Of a DNA stretch of 64,000 nucleotides, positions 8,773-17,117 are shown in pieces. The notes beneath the pieces were generated by a model, which ran no database searches, was not told where the DNA came from, and saw nothing but the letters and a program-made list of their open reading frames with translations. Source of the stretch: an uncultured Clostridia bacterium (GTDB lineage: Bacteria > Bacillota > Clostridia > Oscillospirales > Ruminococcaceae); assembly GCA_947631575.1 (NCBI GenBank), contig CANRLW010000001.1, positions 62,001 through 126,000 of the forward strand. Direction: 5' to 3'. Position 1 is the first letter of the stretch; each line of letters begins with the position of its first letter. Both the position numbers and the translations under genes were made by a program.

Positions 8773-9663
8773 ATGAGTAAAACTATTTTTACGGGCTGCG
8801 CTACGGCTATCGCAACGCCTATGAATTCGGACGGAAGTATAAACTACGAGGAATTCGGAAGACTTATAGACTATCAGATAGAGCATAAGATAGACGCGCT
8901 CGTTATCTGCGGAACAACGGGCGAAAGCGCGACAATGACGGACGAAGAACATATCAGCGTTATCCGCTATGGTATAGAGCGCGTAAATAAACGCGTTCCC
9001 GTTATAGCGGGCGCAGGTTCAAATGACACGGCTTATGCTGTCGAGCTGTCAAAAGAAGCCGAAAAAGCGGGAGCAGACGCGCTTTTACATGTCACGCCTT
9101 ATTATAACAAAGCCTCCCAGCGCGGTCTTATAAAGCATTTTACGGCAGTAGCAGACGCGGTGAATATCCCAATAATGCTCTATAACGTGCCGTCAAGAAC
9201 AGGCTGTAATATCGCGGTCGACACTTATGTAGAGCTTTCAAAACACCCGAACATAAGAGCCGTGAAAGAGGCGAGCGGAAATATGAGCGCCGTTATGGGA
9301 ATCGCCGCAAAGACGGATCTCGATATTTATTCGGGAAACGATGACGAGGCATTGTGCGTTATGGCTCTCGGCGGAAAAGGACTTGTTTCCGTTACGTCAA
9401 ATGTCGCTCCCGAGGAAAAGCACAACGAAATTTCGCTTTATCTTGAAGGCAAGCGCGAAGAGGCCCTTATGCTCGCAAGAAAGCTCTATGCCCTCGACAA
9501 GGCTATGTTTATGGATGTAAACCCCATTCCCGTAAAAGAGGCGCTTAATATCATGGGTTTCAATGCGGGAGAATGCAGACTTCCTCTCTGCTCTATGACG
9601 GAGGAAATGAAAGCTAAGCTCAGGGCAGTTATGGAAGAGCTTTCGCTCTGCGGAAAAGTCTGA
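8773..9663 (+). CDS. dapA: 4-hydroxy-tetrahydrodipicolinate synthase
   Basis: Condenses pyruvate with aspartate semialdehyde, the first committed lysine step. The protein is a 296-residue TIM barrel. The Schiff-base lysine is Lys165 (AVKEASGN), the catalytic Tyr137 lies in MLYNVPSRTG, and the GTTGES motif is at 48-53. AAAGGTG lies before the ATG. Second gene of the lysine operon. In spore formers the pathway also feeds dipicolinate synthesis. Confidence 0.97.
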   Translation: MSKTIFTGCATAIATPMNSDGSINYEEFGRLIDYQIEHKIDALVICGTTGESATMTDEEHISVIRYGIERVNKRVPVIAGAGSNDTAYAVELSKEAEKAGADALLHVTPYYNKASQRGLIKHFTAVADAVNIPIMLYNVPSRTGCNIAVDTYVELSKHPNIRAVKEASGNMSAVMGIAAKTDLDIYSGNDDEALCVMALGGKGLVSVTSNVAPEEKHNEISLYLEGKREEALMLARKLYALDKAMFMDVNPIPVKEALNIMGFNAGECRLPLCSMTEEMKAKLRAVMEELSLCGKV

Positions 9664-9703
9664 TAAACAAGGGCAATTGTCCATGATCAAAAAGGAGTAA
9701 AAA

Positions 9704-10474
9704 ATGACAAGAATTGCAATATCGGGTGCTTGCGGAAGAATGGGCAGAGTTATCGCCCGTCTTTGTAAAGAGCGCGAGGACTGTACGGTCGTCGCGGGAA
9801 TAGATAAGCTCGCCGAAAAGTATGATGATTTTCCCGTGTATAAGAGCGTTTTCGATATGACCGAAAAGCCCGATGTTATCATTGATTTTTCTCACCCTTC
9901 GGCTCTCGACGATCTTTTGTCATACTGTAAGATAAACGGCGTACCCGCGGTTTTTGCTACTACGGGATATTCCGACGAGGAACGCGCGAGGATAACTTCC
10001 GCCTCGGCGGAGATACCTGTTTTCTTTACGTTCAATATGTCGCTCGGAATAAATCTGCTCGTAGAACTTGCAAAAAAAGCCGCGCAGATACTAGGAAACG
10101 ATTTTGACATTGAGATAGTGGAAAAACATCATAATCAGAAAAAGGACGCTCCTTCGGGAACAGCTGTTATGATAGCAGAGGCAATAAACGAAGAATTAAA
10201 CAACACAAAGCACTATGTCTACGACCGCCACTCCGTCAGAAAACCGCGCGACAAAACTGAAATAGGTATGCATTCCGTCCGCGGCGGCACAATAGTCGGA
10301 GAGCATGACGTTATATTTGCGGGACACGACGAGGTAATAACGCTTTCACATTCCGCGCAGAGCCGCGAGGTCTTTGCGGCGGGCGCTGTAAACGCGGCGG
10401 TTTTCCTCTGCGGAAAGCCTGCGGGACTTTATGCAATGAGCGATCTTATAAAGGAGGACAAAAATGAAGATTGA
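9704..10474 (+). CDS. dapB: 4-hydroxy-tetrahydrodipicolinate reductase
   Basis: NAD(P)H-dependent reduction of the DapA product to tetrahydrodipicolinate. The protein has 256 residues, normal length. The dinucleotide motif is ISGACGRMGRVI near residue 6; the catalytic stretch EKHHNQKKDAPSGTAV carries the conserved His pair and Lys; GEHDVIFAGHDE is near the C-terminus. AAAAAGGAG precedes the ATG. It overlaps the next gene by 11 bases. Later lysine genes (acyl or aminotransferase branch, dapF, lysA) are not in this window. Confidence 0.97.
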   Translation: MTRIAISGACGRMGRVIARLCKEREDCTVVAGIDKLAEKYDDFPVYKSVFDMTEKPDVIIDFSHPSALDDLLSYCKINGVPAVFATTGYSDEERARITSASAEIPVFFTFNMSLGINLLVELAKKAAQILGNDFDIEIVEKHHNQKKDAPSGTAVMIAEAINEELNNTKHYVYDRHSVRKPRDKTEIGMHSVRGGTIVGEHDVIFAGHDEVITLSHSAQSREVFAAGAVNAAVFLCGKPAGLYAMSDLIKEDKNED

Positions 10475-10910
10475 TGTTACAGAAAACGTTTCCGCCGTTT
10501 CTTTCTATAACGTTCCTCTCGACAGGACGATAATGGAAGATACGCTTAAAATTGTTGCTGACGCGGGAATAAACGTTGATATGATCTCAATGACCGCGCC
10601 TACCTCGGAGATATTCAGCTTTGGTTTTACGGTCAATGATGATGAGATACCGAAACTTCTCGGAGTTGTAAAAAAGCTCCGTGAAAAAGACTGCGTTTCT
10701 CCGATGATAAACAGCGGTAACAGAAAGATCGTTATAAAAACCGGTGAAATGACAAACAATGTAGGTTATGCCGCAAAGGTCTTTGAGATACTGAACAAGC
10801 TCTCGGCGATGATACTTATGATCACAACGGGGATAGACGAAATTTCCGTTCTTATAAGAAACGCCGACGCAGACGCGGTTTGTGCGGCATTTGAAAAGGA
10901 GTTGTCTTAA
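10464..10910 (+). CDS. Stand-alone double-ACT protein (aspartokinase regulatory-domain-like)
   Basis: A 148-residue protein made of two ACT domains and nothing else. The first contains ADAGINVDMISMTAP, the second TTGIDEISVLIRNADADAV; both resemble the C-terminal regulatory half of aspartokinase. No kinase domain is encoded in front of it. It overlaps dapB by 11 bases, with AAAGGAGG before its ATG, so it is made with the lysine enzymes. Likely role (inference): amino-acid-sensing partner for an aspartokinase encoded elsewhere, like the beta subunit made from lysC in Bacillus. A ligand for it is not known. Confidence 0.85.
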   Translation: MKIDVTENVSAVSFYNVPLDRTIMEDTLKIVADAGINVDMISMTAPTSEIFSFGFTVNDDEIPKLLGVVKKLREKDCVSPMINSGNRKIVIKTGEMTNNVGYAAKVFEILNKLSAMILMITTGIDEISVLIRNADADAVCAAFEKELS

Positions 10911-10911
10911 A

Positions 10912-11841
10912 ATGAACAATATTTATATGTTATTGAGCGAAGTAGCTGATTCGGAAGTAAATTCCGAGCCTACGCTGAACGATGCCGTTCAGGACTTGGT
11001 AAATAAGCCCGAAGATGCTATCGGTTCTATCGGAGAATTCTTCGCCAGCCTCTGGCAGAATTTCTTAAACGCTATCCCGTCGATTATACTCGCGATAGTA
11101 GTTCTTATCGTAGGTCTTATTCTTTCAAAGCTCGCTGTAAAGCTGATGTCGAAAGGACTTTCAAAGACAAAGCTTGAGCTTACGGTAGTAAAGTTTACTA
11201 CCCAGATAGCGAAGATAGTGCTTTATGTGCTGGTTATTACAATTGTACTGAGCATTTTGGGAATACCTTCGACTTCAATTATAACCGTTATAGGCACAGC
11301 GGGAGTTGCGATAGGTTTAGCATTGCAGAATTCGCTGTCAAATGTTGCGGGCGGATTTTTGCTTATGATTACAAAGCCGTTTAAAATAGGCGATTATATC
11401 GTTACAAACGGGGTAGAGGGAACTGTTTCGCAGATATCCATTCTCCATACCCGCCTTGACAGCGTTACAAACCAGGCGATATTCGTTCCCAACGGTCTTG
11501 CGGTAAATGCTACCGTTATAAACAATTCGGGCAATGACACCCGCCGTGTTGACCTTTCGATTTCAATTTCCTATAAGAGCGATTTTGAAAAGGCGCAAAA
11601 GGTAATAACCGACGTTATAAAGGCGCATAAGCTGGTCGACAAGGCTCTGCCGATAGACGTAAGAATAAACACGCTCGGAGATAACGCCGTAATACTCACG
11701 GTTCGTTCGTGGTGTAAGACAGGCGATTATTGGACGGTATATTTCGACCTCACCGAGCAGATAAAAGCGGCGCTTGTTGCAAACGATATCGAGATACCCT
11801 TTAGACAGCTCGATGTACATATCGATAACAATAACGCATGA
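10912..11841 (+). CDS. mscS: Small-conductance mechanosensitive channel MscS
   Basis: A 309-residue channel that opens under membrane tension to release solutes on osmotic downshock. After a soluble N-terminus of about 45 residues come three membrane helices; the pore-lining third contains AGVAIGLALQNSLSNVAGGF with the Gly/Ala packing typical of MscS. A beta domain (FKIGDYIVTNGVEGTV) and an alpha/beta vestibule follow, ending in IPFRQLDVHI. The ATG at 10912 follows AAGGAG; an upstream ATG at 10882 is inside the ACT gene. It is the last gene of the lysine operon, a grouping without an obvious metabolic reason. Confidence 0.95.
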   Translation: MNNIYMLLSEVADSEVNSEPTLNDAVQDLVNKPEDAIGSIGEFFASLWQNFLNAIPSIILAIVVLIVGLILSKLAVKLMSKGLSKTKLELTVVKFTTQIAKIVLYVLVITIVLSILGIPSTSIITVIGTAGVAIGLALQNSLSNVAGGFLLMITKPFKIGDYIVTNGVEGTVSQISILHTRLDSVTNQAIFVPNGLAVNATVINNSGNDTRRVDLSISISYKSDFEKAQKVITDVIKAHKLVDKALPIDVRINTLGDNAVILTVRSWCKTGDYWTVYFDLTEQIKAALVANDIEIPFRQLDVHIDNNNA

Positions 11842-11856
11842 TTTTTTAAAAACCGC

Positions 11857-11885
11857 TTGACATAATCGCGGTTAATGTGTATAAT
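11857..11885 (+). promoter_or_regulatory. Promoter of the TM1266/ABC transporter operon
   Basis: TTGACA (11857-11862), 17 bases, TATAAT (11880-11885): a perfect consensus. Transcription should begin near 11892, leaving a leader of about 178 bases before the first gene. Confidence 0.85.
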
Positions 11886-11889
11886 ATAT

Positions 11890-12053
11890 TCGTAAAGTGT
11901 TCGGAGTCGAGGTATTTTCCGAGATTTCGTCAGCTTTATAAATTAAATATTCGGTAAACTCTGACGGTAAAATTTATTGCGCCGAAAGACAGCTGATTAC
12001 AAATTATGGTGATACTGCGTCTTTCGGGGCAAATCCGAAAGACGCGTTTTTTT
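11890..12053 (+). promoter_or_regulatory. Structured leader with alternative terminator (candidate riboswitch)
   Basis: The leader can form TCGGA/TCCGA (11901-11905 with 11918-11922) and CGTCAG/CTGACG (11928-11933 with 11961-11966). The segment CCGAAAGAC at 11982-11990 is complementary to GTCTTTCGG at 12019-12027. The latter is also the left arm of a terminator whose right arm repeats CCGAAAGAC at 12035-12043. The two pairings exclude each other, which is the hallmark of an attenuator. I do not recognise the aptamer part: TPP, SAM, THF, guanidine-I, T-box and lysine consensus motifs were looked for by eye and not found. Confidence 0.65.
12017..12053 (+). terminator. Intrinsic terminator inside the leader
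   Basis: GCGTCTTTCGG (12017-12027), loop GGCAAAT, CCGAAAGACGC (12035-12045), then seven T. It ends 16 bases before the start codon at 12070, so it must be bypassed for expression. Confidence 0.85.
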
Positions 12054-12069
12054 ATGAAAGGAGACGTCT

Positions 12070-12318
12070 ATGGACAAGGAAAACCGCGTCGCCATAATCT
12101 CAATGATAATAAGCGACAAGGAAAGTATCCAAAGCGTAAATGAGCTGCTCCACGAATACGGAGAATATATCCGCGGCAGAATGGGACTTCCGTATAGGGA
12201 AAGAGGATTAAACATAATCTGCATAGTCATTGACGCGCCTATGGACAGCATATCCGCGCTTTCGGGAAAGCTCGGCAGACTCAGCGGAGTAACATCAAAA
12301 GCGGTCTATTCAAAATGA
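12070..12318 (+). CDS. TM1266-like small ACT/NikR-fold regulator
   Basis: An 82-residue protein (ENRVAIISMIISDKESIQSV ... MGLPYRERGLNIICIVIDAP ... LSGKLGRLSGVTSKAVYS) that matches the TM1266 family, small NikR-C-terminal-like domains annotated as putative regulators of the iron-only hydrogenase system. The assignment is by pattern memory. AAAGGAG precedes the ATG directly after the leader terminator. No hydrogenase gene is in the window; instead an NMT1-type ABC transporter follows 43 bases later, so the protein may sense the transported compound. It has no DNA-binding domain of its own. Confidence 0.75.
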   Translation: MDKENRVAIISMIISDKESIQSVNELLHEYGEYIRGRMGLPYRERGLNIICIVIDAPMDSISALSGKLGRLSGVTSKAVYSK

Positions 12319-12361
12319 GTGCTGACCGAAAGAGCTTGTCGGAAAGAAAGGAAGATTTTTT

Positions 12362-13414
12362 ATGAAGAAAAAGTTAGGTTCGGTATTGTTGGCGGCGGTG
12401 TGCGCGTTTGCGTTTTCCGCATGTAACGGAGGGAACGACAACAGTTCATCTCCATCATCGTCAGATACTTCGTCGTCTGTAAGTTCGTCTACCGACAGCG
12501 AAAGTTCCGTACCCGAAAGTACGCCCGAAAAAACACCCGAAAAGGTAAATATCTCCGCATTGAACGGACCTACGGGCATGGGTATGGTAAAGCTCATGGA
12601 CGACAACGAGAAAAACAACTACGGCTATAATTTCGAGCTTGCGGGAGCAGCCGACGAAATAACGCCAAAGCTAATTAAAGGGGAGATCGACATAGCGTGC
12701 GTTCCCGCAAACCTTGGCGCTGTTCTTTATTCAAAGACAAAGGGCGGAGTAGAAACGCTTGCGGTAAATACCTTGGGTGTTCTGTATATCGTTGAAAACG
12801 GTAATACTGTAAATTCAATAGAAGATCTTGAAGGAAAAACCGTCTATTCTGCGGGAAAGGGCGCTACTCCGCAGTATGCACTTGAATTTGTACTCAAAAA
12901 CCACAATATCCTTGACAAAGTTAATATAGAGTGGAAGAGCGAACACGCAGAGTGCGTAGCGGCTCTCGAGGCTAACCCCGACGCGGTCGCAATGCTCCCT
13001 CAGCCGTTTGTTACTACGGCAATGAGCAAAAACGAGAATATGCGCGTTGCAGTAGACCTTAATGACGCATGGGACGACCTCGGTTTGTCCAGCTCTCTCC
13101 TCACGGGAATTGTTATCGTAAGAAAAGCGTTTGCAGAAGAATACCCCGCAGCCGTAGAGGAGTTCCTTACGCGCTACGGCGAGTCTGTCGATTATGTAAA
13201 CAATAACGTTTCCGATGCAGCGCAGCTCGTAGGAAAATATAACATTGTTCCTGCGGCGGTAGCAGAAAAGGCAATTCCAAATTGTCATATCGTCTGCATA
13301 AAGGGAAACGAAATGAAAGAAAAGCTTTCGGGCTATCTTAATGTTCTGTTTGAACAGCTCCCCGAATCAGTCGGCGGGGCAATGCCGGGCGATGATTTTT
13401 ATTACGGAGCATAA
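12362..13414 (+). CDS. ABC transporter substrate-binding lipoprotein (NMT1/TauA-like)
   Basis: A 350-residue lipoprotein: signal peptide with lipobox FSAC (Cys about residue 20), a Ser/Thr-rich linker to about residue 60, then a type 2 periplasmic-binding fold (ALNGPTGMGMVKLMDD, GEIDIACVPANLGAVLYSK, LEGKTVYSAGKGATPQYALE). The layout matches nitrate/sulfonate/thiamine-precursor binding proteins. The substrate is not determinable. It is followed by its permease and ATPase on one transcript behind the structured leader. Confidence 0.9.
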   Translation: MKKKLGSVLLAAVCAFAFSACNGGNDNSSSPSSSDTSSSVSSSTDSESSVPESTPEKTPEKVNISALNGPTGMGMVKLMDDNEKNNYGYNFELAGAADEITPKLIKGEIDIACVPANLGAVLYSKTKGGVETLAVNTLGVLYIVENGNTVNSIEDLEGKTVYSAGKGATPQYALEFVLKNHNILDKVNIEWKSEHAECVAALEANPDAVAMLPQPFVTTAMSKNENMRVAVDLNDAWDDLGLSSSLLTGIVIVRKAFAEEYPAAVEEFLTRYGESVDYVNNNVSDAAQLVGKYNIVPAAVAEKAIPNCHIVCIKGNEMKEKLSGYLNVLFEQLPESVGGAMPGDDFYYGA

Positions 13415-13421
13415 ATAAAAA

Positions 13422-13453
13422 ATTCGGGGCAAGGCAAATACCAAACCCCGAAT
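13422..13453 (+). other. Intercistronic hairpin after the binding-protein gene
   Basis: ATTCGGGG (13422-13429) pairs with CCCCGAAT (13446-13453). No T-run follows. Such hairpins often stabilise the upstream message or partly attenuate, so that the binding protein is made in excess over permease and ATPase. Confidence 0.6.
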
Positions 13454-13484
13454 ACTTATTAAAATTATCATAGGAGGTGAGCGC

Positions 13485-14231
13485 ATGAAAAAAACATTGC
13501 TAACGGTGGCGGGAATAGTTTTCTGGCTTGTTGTCTGGCAGGTTGCCGCAATGCTTATATCGAGCGATATACTCCTTGTTTCGCCGATAGACGTTGTAAA
13601 AAGGCTTGCGGAGCTTGTTATTACTGCGGATTTCTGGGAAAGCATTCTGTTTTCCGCAGGGAGAATAATGCTCGGCTTTTTCCTCGGACTTACCGCAGGT
13701 ACGGCGCTCGCGGTGCTTTCGGGAAAATTCCGCATTGTGCGAGTCATTTTTTCACCGCTCATTTCCGTTATGAAGTCCATACCCGTAGCGTCTTTTACAA
13801 TACTCGCGCTTTTCTGGATAAATTCGGAGAACCTGTCTGTTCTCGTAACGTTCCTTATATGCACGCCTATAGTATGTTCAAATATGCAGGCGGGAATAGA
13901 CAGCCTCGATCCTAAACTAAAAGAAATGTCAAAGGTCTTTAAAATCCCCGTATGGCGAAGATTTTCGGGAGTTTATCTGTCGCAGCTCATGCCGTATTTT
14001 CGTTCCGCCTCGGCTCTTGCAATAGGGCTTTGCTGGAAGTCTGGAGCAGCGGCGGAAGTGATAGGCATACCCGATGGCTCTATAGGTGAAAAGCTTTTTA
14101 TGTCAAAAATTTATCTCGAAACAGCCGACCTTTTCGCCTGGACAGCGGCGGTCATACTGCTGAGCCTGCTTTGCGAAAAACTGTTTTTGCTTATAGTGAG
14201 TATTGCTCAAAAGCGAATAGAACGTATGTGA
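13485..14231 (+). CDS. ABC transporter permease (NitT/TauT type)
   Basis: A 248-residue inner-membrane permease with six predicted helices. The cytoplasmic EAA loop is recognisable in LKEMSKVFKIPVWRRFSGVYLSQLMP (residues about 145-170), the contact site for the ATPase. The family layout (N-terminal WQVAAMLISSDILLVSPIDV, then AGRIMLGFFLGLTAG) fits SsuC/TauC-like proteins. AGGAGG precedes the ATG. It sits between the binding-protein and ATPase genes. Confidence 0.92.
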   Translation: MKKTLLTVAGIVFWLVVWQVAAMLISSDILLVSPIDVVKRLAELVITADFWESILFSAGRIMLGFFLGLTAGTALAVLSGKFRIVRVIFSPLISVMKSIPVASFTILALFWINSENLSVLVTFLICTPIVCSNMQAGIDSLDPKLKEMSKVFKIPVWRRFSGVYLSQLMPYFRSASALAIGLCWKSGAAAEVIGIPDGSIGEKLFMSKIYLETADLFAWTAAVILLSLLCEKLFLLIVSIAQKRIERM

Positions 14232-14244
14232 AGGAGAGGACGAA

Positions 14245-14811
14245 ATGCCTAAAGCCGAAAATATCTGCAAATCATTTTCAGAAAAAACTGTCCTCGAAAA
14301 CTTCACGCATGATTTTCCCGAAGGCAAAACAACAGCGATAGTCGGACAGTCTGGCTGCGGAAAAACAACGCTCCTGTCAATTCTCATGGGTTTAATAAAG
14401 CCCGACAGCGGCACGCTTGTCGGCTTTGACAGGATGATAAGCGCCGTTTTCCAGGAGGACAGGCTCTGCGATAATCTCACGGTCTCTGCAAATATCCGCC
14501 TTGTAACCGGAAAGCGCTATTCAAAAGCGGATATTGAAAAGGAGCTTTGTCTAGTCGGACTTGACGGCTGCGCGGAAAAGCCCGTCCGCGAGCTTTCGGG
14601 CGGAATGAAACGCCGAGCGGCAATTGTCCGCGCAATGCTCGCCGAAAGCGAGATAATGTTTTTGGACGAACCTTTCAAGGGGCTTGACCTTGACACAAAG
14701 CAAACCGTTATGGAATATGTCCGCAGAAAGACCAAGGGAAAGACCGTGATTTTTGTCACCCACGACAGGGAAGAATGCAGTTTCCTTGCGGAGGAAATTA
14801 TCAGTTTATAA
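14245..14811 (+). CDS. ABC transporter ATP-binding protein (NitT/TauT type)
   Basis: A short 188-residue ATPase. Walker A is GQSGCGKTT (residues about 33-41), the signature is LSGGMKRR, Walker B is IMFLDEP and the switch His is in VIFVTHDREE. Typical members have about 240 residues; here the segment after the switch region is cut to a few residues, but all catalytic motifs are present, so it is probably active. AAGGAG precedes the ATG. Its last 11 bases overlap the 3' end of convergent tspO. Confidence 0.93.
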   Translation: MPKAENICKSFSEKTVLENFTHDFPEGKTTAIVGQSGCGKTTLLSILMGLIKPDSGTLVGFDRMISAVFQEDRLCDNLTVSANIRLVTGKRYSKADIEKELCLVGLDGCAEKPVRELSGGMKRRAAIVRAMLAESEIMFLDEPFKGLDLDTKQTVMEYVRRKTKGKTVIFVTHDREECSFLAEEIISL

Positions 14812-15274
14812 TTGCGGTTGCAATATTAAGATATGCCGCAAATATTACCCACACAAGATACGGAATGTTTATGTAGGCGGCAACGCGCTCGATTCTGAAA
14901 AATTTTACTATCATCACGATTATAAGCACAAGCAGCGCTAAAATCACAATGACCGAAGTCCAGAGCGCCTCAAACCTGAAGAAAACTATGCTCCAGAAGA
15001 AATTTACAATAAGCTGTATCCAGTAGGTCCTAAGCGCGCTTTGTTTTTCTTTTTTCTCGGCATATGAGCAGTAGACGATACAAGCCGAAATGCCCATAAG
15101 CGCATACAGTATAGTCCAGACAATAGGGAAAACTATTCCCGGAGGCGAAAGCGGCGGCTTTTCGAGAGTTGAATAAACATCGCCGAAATTCCCCGAAAAG
15201 AGGCTTGACAGAACGCCCACAAGCTCGGCGGAGAGAATAAAAATCAACAGGTCGCTTATCTTACATTTTTTCAT
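14801..15274 (-). CDS. tspO: TspO/MBR family tryptophan-rich membrane protein
   Basis: A 157-residue protein with five membrane helices. Family marks are the PPLSPPGIVFPIVWTILYAL segment and the helix with VNFFWSIVFFRFEALW, ending in INIPYLVWVIFAAYLN. TspO proteins bind porphyrins and other hydrophobic ligands and act in stress responses. The ATG at 15274 is chosen since AAAGGAC lies 7 bases upstream; an ATG at 15313 has no site. It converges with the ABC ATPase and overlaps it by 11 bases. Confidence 0.93.
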   Translation of the reverse strand: MKKCKISDLLIFILSAELVGVLSSLFSGNFGDVYSTLEKPPLSPPGIVFPIVWTILYALMGISACIVYCSYAEKKEKQSALRTYWIQLIVNFFWSIVFFRFEALWTSVIVILALLVLIIVMIVKFFRIERVAAYINIPYLVWVIFAAYLNIATAIIN

Positions 15275-15345
15275 AACGTTTGTCCTTTCGTTTTTTGTAC
15301 AGTATATGGACAAAACCTTTGATTTATTACTAAGGCTGTAATATA

Positions 15346-15385
15346 AAAATCCCCGCCTGCGGCATTATACCGCGGACGGGGTTTT
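15346..15385 (-). terminator. Terminator of the B12-type radical SAM gene
   Basis: GC-rich stem (CCCCG...GCGG with CCGC...CGGGG) around the loop CATTATA, flanked by A-rich and T-rich runs on both sides, so it could work in either direction. On the minus strand it follows the gene ending at 15421 and insulates tspO. Confidence 0.8.
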
Positions 15386-15420
15386 GATTAAATTAAAACA
15401 TCGGGTTGTTTAGAAAGCCG

Positions 15421-16938
15421 TCAGCTTTGAACCTCTTTCATCGTCTTATTCTTCAGATAAATATACATCTTCGGCGATACCTTTTTCAGCGTTTTCTTCG
15501 CTTTGATAAACGCATCCTCTTTTGCCTTTGCCGCCTTGTATAACATCTTTCTCGGGTAGTTGGGCGAGGTTATCTTTTTGTCAAGTTTAGCCTCGGCAAT
15601 CTTCGCTTTTTCATCGGGAAGTTCGTATATAGCCTTGTATTTCTTTACGAGCTTGTTGAAATTGTACGCCATATAGAGAATATCATATTTCGGATACTGC
15701 GGCATACGGAGCTGTACGGGGTCGTTAGGATCAACAGTCGGGTCTATAAATCCTCCGTCGCGCGCCGTCTGTTCGAGTATCGTCATAGGATAGGGGTAGA
15801 AGATGTTCGGAATGACCTTGTCAACGTCGAGCTTTGCATTGAGCTTTACGGTTTCAAGCGAAAGTTCAAGAGTTTCATACGGCAAGCCCACGATGTTGTA
15901 GGTCAGCGCCGTTATCTTGTATTTTCTGAACCACTTTGATACTTCTATCATGTGGTCGTTCTTCATGTTTCTGTGGAGATACTTTTTGCGGAATTCCTCG
16001 TTTCCGTTTTCAAGACCGATGTCAATCATATAACAGCCGCCCTCTTTGAGCGTCTTTACCATTTCTTCGTCAAGAATATCGAAACGCAGATTGCAGTTAA
16101 ACGGTAGATGTATCTTTTCAATGTACATAGGCATAAACTCATAGAACCAGTCCTTGTACATATTAAAGATAGCATCGCGGAACTCTATAAACTTTATCCA
16201 CGGGTGATTTTTGATAAGCAGTTCAAGAAGTTCTATTGCCTTTTTCGGACTTCTGAATCGGCAGTATTTTAATTTGTTCGGATAGATGTTGCGGAACTGC
16301 GAGTTGCCGCAGTATGTGCAGGCAAACAAACAGCCGCGGGAGAGCATTACCATCGCCGTATAGTTTTTCGAGCGGTCAAGATTGTCATAATCGAAAAGCT
16401 CAAAATCCGGGAATGGCAGCTCGTCAAGATCTTCGATGAGCGGACGCACGGGATTTTTAATTATCTCACCGTTTTCGAGCTTGAAATACATGCTCTGAAT
16501 GTCCGTTCTCTTAACGCCGTCGCGCAGACTGTCCATATATTCGAGCAGGGGATATTCACCCTCGCCGACGGTGACCATATCCACACCGCGAATTTTTATG
16601 CACTCATCCGGAACAAGTATCGCATGATATCCGCCGACCGATACGGGAATATCGGGTAGCTCGTCGTCCAGCCAGCCGCACATCTCCGATACAAACGGAA
16701 CGGCAGTCGTTCTGAGAGTAAAGCCGATAGTATCGGGAGCGAATGATTTCACCTTTGATATAAATTCGTCCTTGTCAGGCATATAAAGCTCGTGATAAAG
16801 CTGAACATCATAGCCGCCCTGTTTTAATACCGCGGAAATGGATGCAAGCCCCTCGCTGTAGTTTCCGAGGTGCGTTTTGTTATATTTTCCCTCTTCAAGA
16901 AAATCGGGATAGATAAGAAGTATTCTTTTTGGCGTCAT
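15421..16938 (-). CDS. B12-binding-type radical SAM protein
   Basis: A 505-residue protein. Residues 1-150 form a Rossmann-like cobalamin-binding domain (RILLIYPDF; VSVGGYHAILVPDECI; VTVGEGEYPLLEYMD) without the classic DxHxxG motif, as in many of this class. The radical SAM core follows with the cluster motif CLFACTYC and the barrel residues MIDIGLENGNEE and NIVGLPYETLE. The C-terminal 80 residues are Lys-rich. Such enzymes methylate or rearrange unactivated carbons; the substrate is unknown. AGGAGG precedes the ATG. It stands alone between tspO and a divergent small gene. Confidence 0.9.
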   Translation of the reverse strand: MTPKRILLIYPDFLEEGKYNKTHLGNYSEGLASISAVLKQGGYDVQLYHELYMPDKDEFISKVKSFAPDTIGFTLRTTAVPFVSEMCGWLDDELPDIPVSVGGYHAILVPDECIKIRGVDMVTVGEGEYPLLEYMDSLRDGVKRTDIQSMYFKLENGEIIKNPVRPLIEDLDELPFPDFELFDYDNLDRSKNYTAMVMLSRGCLFACTYCGNSQFRNIYPNKLKYCRFRSPKKAIELLELLIKNHPWIKFIEFRDAIFNMYKDWFYEFMPMYIEKIHLPFNCNLRFDILDEEMVKTLKEGGCYMIDIGLENGNEEFRKKYLHRNMKNDHMIEVSKWFRKYKITALTYNIVGLPYETLELSLETVKLNAKLDVDKVIPNIFYPYPMTILEQTARDGGFIDPTVDPNDPVQLRMPQYPKYDILYMAYNFNKLVKKYKAIYELPDEKAKIAEAKLDKKITSPNYPRKMLYKAAKAKEDAFIKAKKTLKKVSPKMYIYLKNKTMKEVQS

Positions 16939-17067
16939 ATAATTTAAACCTCCTGCCTATTATCCATCATATCACACATTATTGTACCATATTTGTGGTT
17001 AAATTTCAATAGCTTTTTTTAATTTTCGTTATTGTCCTAAAAATAAACAAGATTTAGAATTTTGACA

Positions 17068-17096
17068 TTGACATAAATAGAAAATAGGTATATAAT
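17068..17096 (+). promoter_or_regulatory. Promoter of the FeoB-associated small gene
   Basis: TTGACA (17068-17073), 17 bases, TATAAT (17091-17096). Another TTGACA begins 6 bases earlier. It lies 22 bases before the start codon. Confidence 0.75.
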
Positions 17097-17117
17097 TAAA
17101 AATAGGGGAGTGATATT

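Noticed and set aside
11890..12053. TPP, SAM, THF, guanidine-I or T-box leader
   Set aside because: None of the conserved sequence blocks of these classes was found; only the terminator/antiterminator logic is clear.
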